This document shows, piece after piece, positions 59,942 to 64,000 of a stretch of 64,000 nucleotides of DNA (positions are counted from its first letter, which is position 1; each line of letters starts with the position of its first letter). The notes below the pieces were generated by a model. The model ran no database searches. It saw only the letters and a list, made by a program, of their open reading frames with translations, and was not told the DNA's origin. The DNA comes from Brumimicrobium salinarum. GTDB lineage: Bacteria > Bacteroidota > Bacteroidia > Flavobacteriales_D > Crocinitomicaceae. The stretch covers positions 186,001 to 250,000 of the forward strand of contig NZ_PJNI01000001.1 in assembly GCF_002844555.1 (NCBI RefSeq). The letters are read 5' to 3'. A program made the position numbers and the translations under genes.

Positions 59942-61101
59942 ATGCCGTTTTATACGAAATTGGGTAAAATTCCAAATAAAAGACATACCACCTTCAAAAA
60001 AGAAGAAGGCGGATATTATTACGAGCAGCTCTTTGGAACGGAAGGTTTCAGCGGAACTGCTTCTTTAATTTACCATGTTCACCGTCCTACAATGGTAAAA
60101 AAATTGGAGAAACGATTGATTTAACGCCAACAGCCGCTTTGGAGAAATCGGTTACCAGTCAAATGCTCAATGGATTCAAGGTAAAAACTGAAGGCGACTA
60201 TTTAGACAGTCGAAAAATTGTAATGTTTAACAACGACTTAAACATTGCTTTATCGGCACCGCAAGATTCCATGAAAGATTATTTCTACAAGAATGCCGAT
60301 TCAGATGAAATGATTTTTGTGCACGAAGGAACAGGAACGTTAAAAACCATGTTGGGAAATATTCCATTTGGTCCTGGCGATTATTTAATCGTGCCACGCG
60401 GAATTATTTACCAAATCCATTTCGATAGCAAAGACAATCGACTCTTTATTGTAGAATCATTTTCTCCAATATACACACCAAAACGCTACAGAAATGGCTT
60501 CGGACAATTGATGGAACATTCTCCATTTTGCGAACGTGATTTTAGAGCGCCAAGTGAATTAGAAACACACGACGAAAAAGGTGAATTTCTAATGAAAATC
60601 AAAAAGGAAAATACCTTACATCACATTACTTATGCATCACATCCTTTTGATGTTATTGGTTGGGACGGTTACAATTTCCCGTATGCTTTCAACATTAAAG
60701 ATTTCGAACCGATTACAGGACGAGTACATTTACCACCGCCAATTCACCAAACTTTTGAGGCACATAATTTTGTAATTTGTTCTTTTGTGCCTAGATTATA
60801 CGATTATCATCCTGAAGCTATTCCAGCGCCTTACAATCACAGTAATATCGACTCCGATGAGTTGCTTTACTACGTTGACGGTGATTTTATGTCGAGAAAC
60901 CACGTTGAAAAAGGATTTATTTCTTTGCACCCGATGGGCATTCCACATGGACCACATCCTGGAGCAATGGAAAGAAGTATTGGTAAAAAAGAAACGGGAG
61001 AAACCGCTGTTATGGTGGATACATTTAAACCGCTAAAATTAACACAAGCAGCTTTGGATATTAACAATCCTGATTATGCTTACAGTTGGTTAGAAGATTA
61101 A
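59942..61101 (+). pseudogene. hmgA: Homogentisate 1,2-dioxygenase, frameshifted in a 7-base run
   Basis: Opens the ring of homogentisate, the third step of tyrosine breakdown. A 60-codon N-terminal part stops after a run of seven A (60097-60103). With eight A the frames join as TMVKKIGETIDLTPTAALEK and the protein has 386 residues. C-terminal iron-site motifs are intact (YDYHPEAIPAPYNHSN, DSDELLYYVDGDFMSR, SLHPMGIPHGPHPG). Its gene is followed by hppD 48 nt later, the enzyme that makes its substrate. Confidence 0.9.
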
Positions 61102-61149
61102 GAAAGAATTAGTTAAATAGAGTAAATAAACAATCATAAAAATATTGCA

Positions 61150-62310
61150 ATGGCAAAAAAAGTAAAAAATGTAGAGTACGGACTAGAGAAAATTTTTGAC
61201 GGAGCACAAGATTTCCTTCCATTACTCGGTACGGATTATATTGAGTTTTATGTAGGAAATGCAAAACAAGCAGCGCATTTTTACAAAACTGCTTTTGGTT
61301 TTCAATCGTATGCTTATGCAGGATTAGAAACAGGTGTAAGAGACAGAGCTTCTTATGTGTTAAAGCAAGATAAAATTAGAATTGTACTTACAACGGCATT
61401 AAAAAGTGATCATCCAGTTGGAGAGCATGTAAAAAAACATGGTGACGGTGTGAAAATCGTTGCTTTATGGGTTGAAGATGCAAGAAAAGCGTACGAAGAA
61501 ACAACAAAAAGAGGTGCGAAATCTTACATGGAACCAACGGTAGAAAAAGATGAGCATGGTGAAGTTGTTCGTGCAGGAATTTACACTTACGGAGAAACAG
61601 TTCACATGTTTGTTGAACGTAAAAACTACGACGGTACATTCTTACCAGGCTTCGTAAAATGGGAATCAGATTATAACCCAGAGCCTGTTGGATTTAAGTT
61701 TGTTGACCACATGGTTGGAAACGTAGGCTGGAATGAAATGAATACGTGGGTAAAATGGTACGAAGACGTAATGGGCTTTGTTAACTTTTTATCTTTTGAT
61801 GACAAGCAAATTCACACTGAATACTCTGCCTTGATGTCGAAAGTAATGTCTAACGGAAACGGAAGAATTAAATTCCCAATTAACGAACCAGCGGAAGGAA
61901 ATAAGAAATCTCAAATTGAGGAGTACTTAGATTTCTACGAAGGTCCAGGAGTTCAGCATATCGCTGTAGCAACGGATGATATTCTAAAAACGGTTTCAGA
62001 TATGAGAAAACGAGGCGTAGAGTTTTTATCTGTTCCTCCACAGTCTTACTATGATTTAGTGCCGAATAGATTAAAGGAATTTGATCACGAATTAGAAGAA
62101 GACATCAAGAAACTTCAAGCATTAGGAATCATGATTGATGCCGATGAAGAAGGTTATTTATTGCAAATCTTTACGAAGCCAGTTGAAGATCGTCCAACAT
62201 TGTTCTTTGAGGTAATTCAAAGAATGGGAGCGAAAGGATTTGGTGCGGGTAACTTTAAAGCACTTTTCGAATCTATTGAACGTGAACAAGAATTACGAGG
62301 AACTTTATAA
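61150..62310 (+). CDS. hppD: 4-hydroxyphenylpyruvate dioxygenase
   Basis: Converts 4-hydroxyphenylpyruvate to homogentisate. The 386-residue protein has the two vicinal-oxygen-chelate halves (about 20-160 and 175-370). Landmarks are LGTDYIEFYVGNAKQAAHFY, the iron His in KFVDHMVGNV, then GPGVQHIAVATDDIL with the second His, and LLQIFTKPVEDRPTLFFEV with the Glu region. The order of hmgA and hppD points to tyrosine or phenylalanine use as a carbon source, and is also a link to homogentisate-based pigments. Confidence 0.94.
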   Translation: MAKKVKNVEYGLEKIFDGAQDFLPLLGTDYIEFYVGNAKQAAHFYKTAFGFQSYAYAGLETGVRDRASYVLKQDKIRIVLTTALKSDHPVGEHVKKHGDGVKIVALWVEDARKAYEETTKRGAKSYMEPTVEKDEHGEVVRAGIYTYGETVHMFVERKNYDGTFLPGFVKWESDYNPEPVGFKFVDHMVGNVGWNEMNTWVKWYEDVMGFVNFLSFDDKQIHTEYSALMSKVMSNGNGRIKFPINEPAEGNKKSQIEEYLDFYEGPGVQHIAVATDDILKTVSDMRKRGVEFLSVPPQSYYDLVPNRLKEFDHELEEDIKKLQALGIMIDADEEGYLLQIFTKPVEDRPTLFFEVIQRMGAKGFGAGNFKALFESIEREQELRGTL

Positions 62311-62331
62311 ACCCTCTACTTTTGAAATAAC

Positions 62332-62375
62332 AAACACCTTCTTTCAAATATCGAGAGAAGGTGTTTTATTTTTTT
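62332..62375 (+). terminator. Rho-independent terminator of hmgA-hppD
   Basis: Perfect stem AAACACCTTCT / AGAAGGTGTTT with a 13-nt loop, then a T-rich tract. It lies 22 nt after the hppD stop. Confidence 0.85.
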
Positions 62376-62499
62376 ATAACTTCGTATCAGTTTTAAAATT
62401 ATCGATGGTAAATAATAACAAAGGTCATTTGCGTTCGTTTTATTTATCGATTGAAAGTTATTATTGCTTACGTTAAACGATTAAATTACATCTCAGAAC

Positions 62500-63303
62500 A
62501 TGAATTCATACGAAAATCTTCAAGCTATTGCAGATCGCGTAAATACTTTAAGTCAGCAACTCTCTTCAGAAAAATTGTCTCAAAAAGAATTAGAAGAGTT
62601 TAAAAGCCTCTCAAGAGATCTATACGAAAGAGCGCTTATTTTAGATTACAAAGCAAAAGAAGAACAGGTTTATGCCAATTCATCGTCTAAGCAAACTGAA
62701 GAAAAAGCAATAACAGATGCGCCAGAACCTACCGAAGAAATCATAAACGAGGTAGAAGAAACGGCTGCATCTCCTAAAAATGAAACAAAAGAAGAACAAG
62801 AGACTGCTTCGGCTGGAGAAATTCAATTTGATTTCTCAGGAGAATTTGACCAACAAAAAAGTGAAGAAGTTGTTGATCGGGAAACCACTAAAATAAGTGA
62901 AGCGGTAGCAACAGAGACAAAGGAAACCTCATCGGTTGAAACACCGACGAATACCGCACCAGAAACACCTCCAGCTAGAGCAGCTTCAAGCGGTGATGCC
63001 CAGTCTTTTTACGCTTATTTTTCTAAGGCATATCAACAAGCTGCTGGCGACCGATTAGGGACTTCAAAGTTGGATACACTTCAAAATGCAGTCGGATTAA
63101 ACGATCGACTTCTTTTTATCGGAGAGCTATTTAATGGAAACACAGATCTTTACAATTCTATTTTATCAACCTTAGATGACCTAGAAAACAATGAAGCGGC
63201 ATTGCGCACGTTAAGCGAAGTTGCTGCCAAAGAAAATTGGGACAAAGACAATAGTGCGGTAGATGAATTCGCACATTTGATAATTAGAAGATATGTCGAG
63301 TAA
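62500..63303 (+). CDS. Conserved hypothetical protein with acidic linker
   Basis: Cytoplasmic 267-residue protein. The first 65 residues are a predicted coiled coil, 66-165 is a Glu/Thr/Ala-rich linker without order, and the last 100 form a helical domain with LQNAVGLNDRLLFIGELFNGN and a final AHLIIRRYVE. I have seen this C-terminal pattern as conserved hypothetical protein in Bacteroidota, without a function. It overlaps the peptidase by 11 nt. Confidence 0.7.
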   Translation: MNSYENLQAIADRVNTLSQQLSSEKLSQKELEEFKSLSRDLYERALILDYKAKEEQVYANSSSKQTEEKAITDAPEPTEEIINEVEETAASPKNETKEEQETASAGEIQFDFSGEFDQQKSEEVVDRETTKISEAVATETKETSSVETPTNTAPETPPARAASSGDAQSFYAYFSKAYQQAAGDRLGTSKLDTLQNAVGLNDRLLFIGELFNGNTDLYNSILSTLDDLENNEAALRTLSEVAAKENWDKDNSAVDEFAHLIIRRYVE

Positions 63304-64000
63304 ATCTATATTAGCTTTCTCATTACTGATCTCTTCTTTTCTTATTTACGGTCAAGAAGAAAAAGCAAGACGTATTACAGAAGTGCTTTGCAGCGATTCA
63401 CTTTATGGAAGAGGATATGTAAAAAATGGTGTCAATAAAGCCGCTCATTTCCTCAAAGATGAATTTCAAAAAGCTGGGTTACAACCTTATTTTAAAAACA
63501 ACTCCTATTTCCAAACTTTTTCAATGGATGTAAATACTTTTCCTGGTACTGTAAAAGTAAAAGTGGGGAAAGAAATGCTACAACCAGGAGTAGATTATTT
63601 AGTTGATGCTACTTCAGGAGCTTTTGAAGGCAAACTTGATTTAATAGCAATCGACACGAGCGTTCTCACTAAAAAATATCCTATTGATTCAATTATAGCG
63701 CAGGTAATCGATGGGGAAAAAAGTGGTTTTTTTATCGACATAACAGGCATGACACCAAAAGCCGCCTATAAAGCAGTTTATACCTTCAACACATTAGCCA
63801 TAAATATAGGGCCTGTTGTTTATGCAACTGATCAAAAATTTACTTGGTCGGTAGGAAGAAAACAGTTAAAACACCCAATTTTACACATTAAATCAAGTAA
63901 AATTGATGAAAACGTCCAATTAGAAGTACAAATCGAGGCTGAATTTGTAAAAAATTTCGAGAGTAAAAATGTTGTAGGTTATCTTCCCGCTAAAAAAAGG
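63293..64000 (+). CDS. M28-family peptidase, N-terminal part (cut by window end)
   Basis: Secreted zinc peptidase candidate. The 236 residues visible have a signal peptide (about 1-21, ending LIYGQ), DSLYGRGYVKNGVNKAAHFLKDEFQKAGL and a PA-like region ending with NVVGYLPAKK, which is where the M28 catalytic domain normally starts. The zinc ligands are beyond the end. It overlaps the upstream gene by 11 nt. Confidence 0.8.
   Translation, partial: MSSKSILAFSLLISSFLIYGQEEKARRITEVLCSDSLYGRGYVKNGVNKAAHFLKDEFQKAGLQPYFKNNSYFQTFSMDVNTFPGTVKVKVGKEMLQPGVDYLVDATSGAFEGKLDLIAIDTSVLTKKYPIDSIIAQVIDGEKSGFFIDITGMTPKAAYKAVYTFNTLAINIGPVVYATDQKFTWSVGRKQLKHPILHIKSSKIDENVQLEVQIEAEFVKNFESKNVVGYLPAKKR

Noticed and set aside
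59942-60124. Independent 60-residue gene before hmgA
   Set aside because: It matches the N-terminus of homogentisate dioxygenase. The split is at an A7 run.

Overview
The window comes from an AT-rich bacterium of the phylum Bacteroidota, most likely order Flavobacteriales. Several independent signs point there: two secreted proteins with C-terminal type IX secretion (T9SS) sorting domains; an ATP synthase operon without beta and epsilon subunit genes and with a long subunit a; a pair of small membrane proteins resembling DUF6427/DUF6341; Bacteroidota-type promoters (TTG, about 19 nt, TAnnTTTG) before icd, pxpA and plsC; many lipoproteins; and the GC-rich CCTCCCCC...GGGGGAGG intergenic repeat common in this phylum. 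A family-level assignment is not possible from the sequence alone.

Layout. 1-6.6 kb: an efflux operon on the minus strand (TetR regulator, TolC, membrane-fusion protein, RND pump) behind an 8-bp inverted repeat that may be the operator. 6.8-14.2 kb: RNase HI, a T9SS-exported repeat protein, the 5-oxoprolinase genes pxpABC, a MITE-like element, and monomeric isocitrate dehydrogenase. 14.4-31.1 kb: housekeeping and envelope genes (galE, tadA, kmo, a potassium-channel-like protein with a zinc ribbon, two LPS-type glycosyltransferases, an orphan oligopeptide-binding lipoprotein, trpS, plsC, gatC, an LtaS/sulfatase-like transferase). 31.5-39.3 kb: SulP anion transporter, the ATP synthase operon atpB-E-F-H-A-G, and a lipoprotein MsrA. 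39.4-40.5 kb: a repeat island. 40.5-43.7 kb: a 1063-residue PKD/T9SS surface protein.

43.9-54.2 kb is a surface-glycan locus read in one direction. It holds an ABC flippase/exporter, a CTP-dependent sugar activator, a NANS-like nonulosonate-9-phosphate synthase, a TylF-type methyltransferase, a KdsC-like phosphatase, a divergent putative transferase, three ordinary glycosyltransferases and a second methyltransferase. Synthase, phosphatase and cytidylyltransferase together look like the phosphorylated three-step route to CMP-KDN or CMP-sialic acid, as known in animals and in Bacteroides KDN synthesis. The divergent 492-residue protein is the best candidate for the matching sugar transferase.

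54.4-64 kb holds another GT9 glycosyltransferase, a LETM1-related protein, CvpA, YebC, tyrosine catabolism genes (hmgA, hppD), a conserved hypothetical gene and the start of an M28 peptidase that runs off the window.

Five genes (TetR, the DUF6427-like gene, the ABC transporter, a GT4 glycosyltransferase and hmgA) each carry a single missing base at a homopolymer. In four of them a run of exactly seven A/T would restore the full family-length protein if it had eight bases. Sequencing undercall is the simplest explanation. Slippage or real decay is possible. I saw no tRNA, rRNA or CRISPR array.
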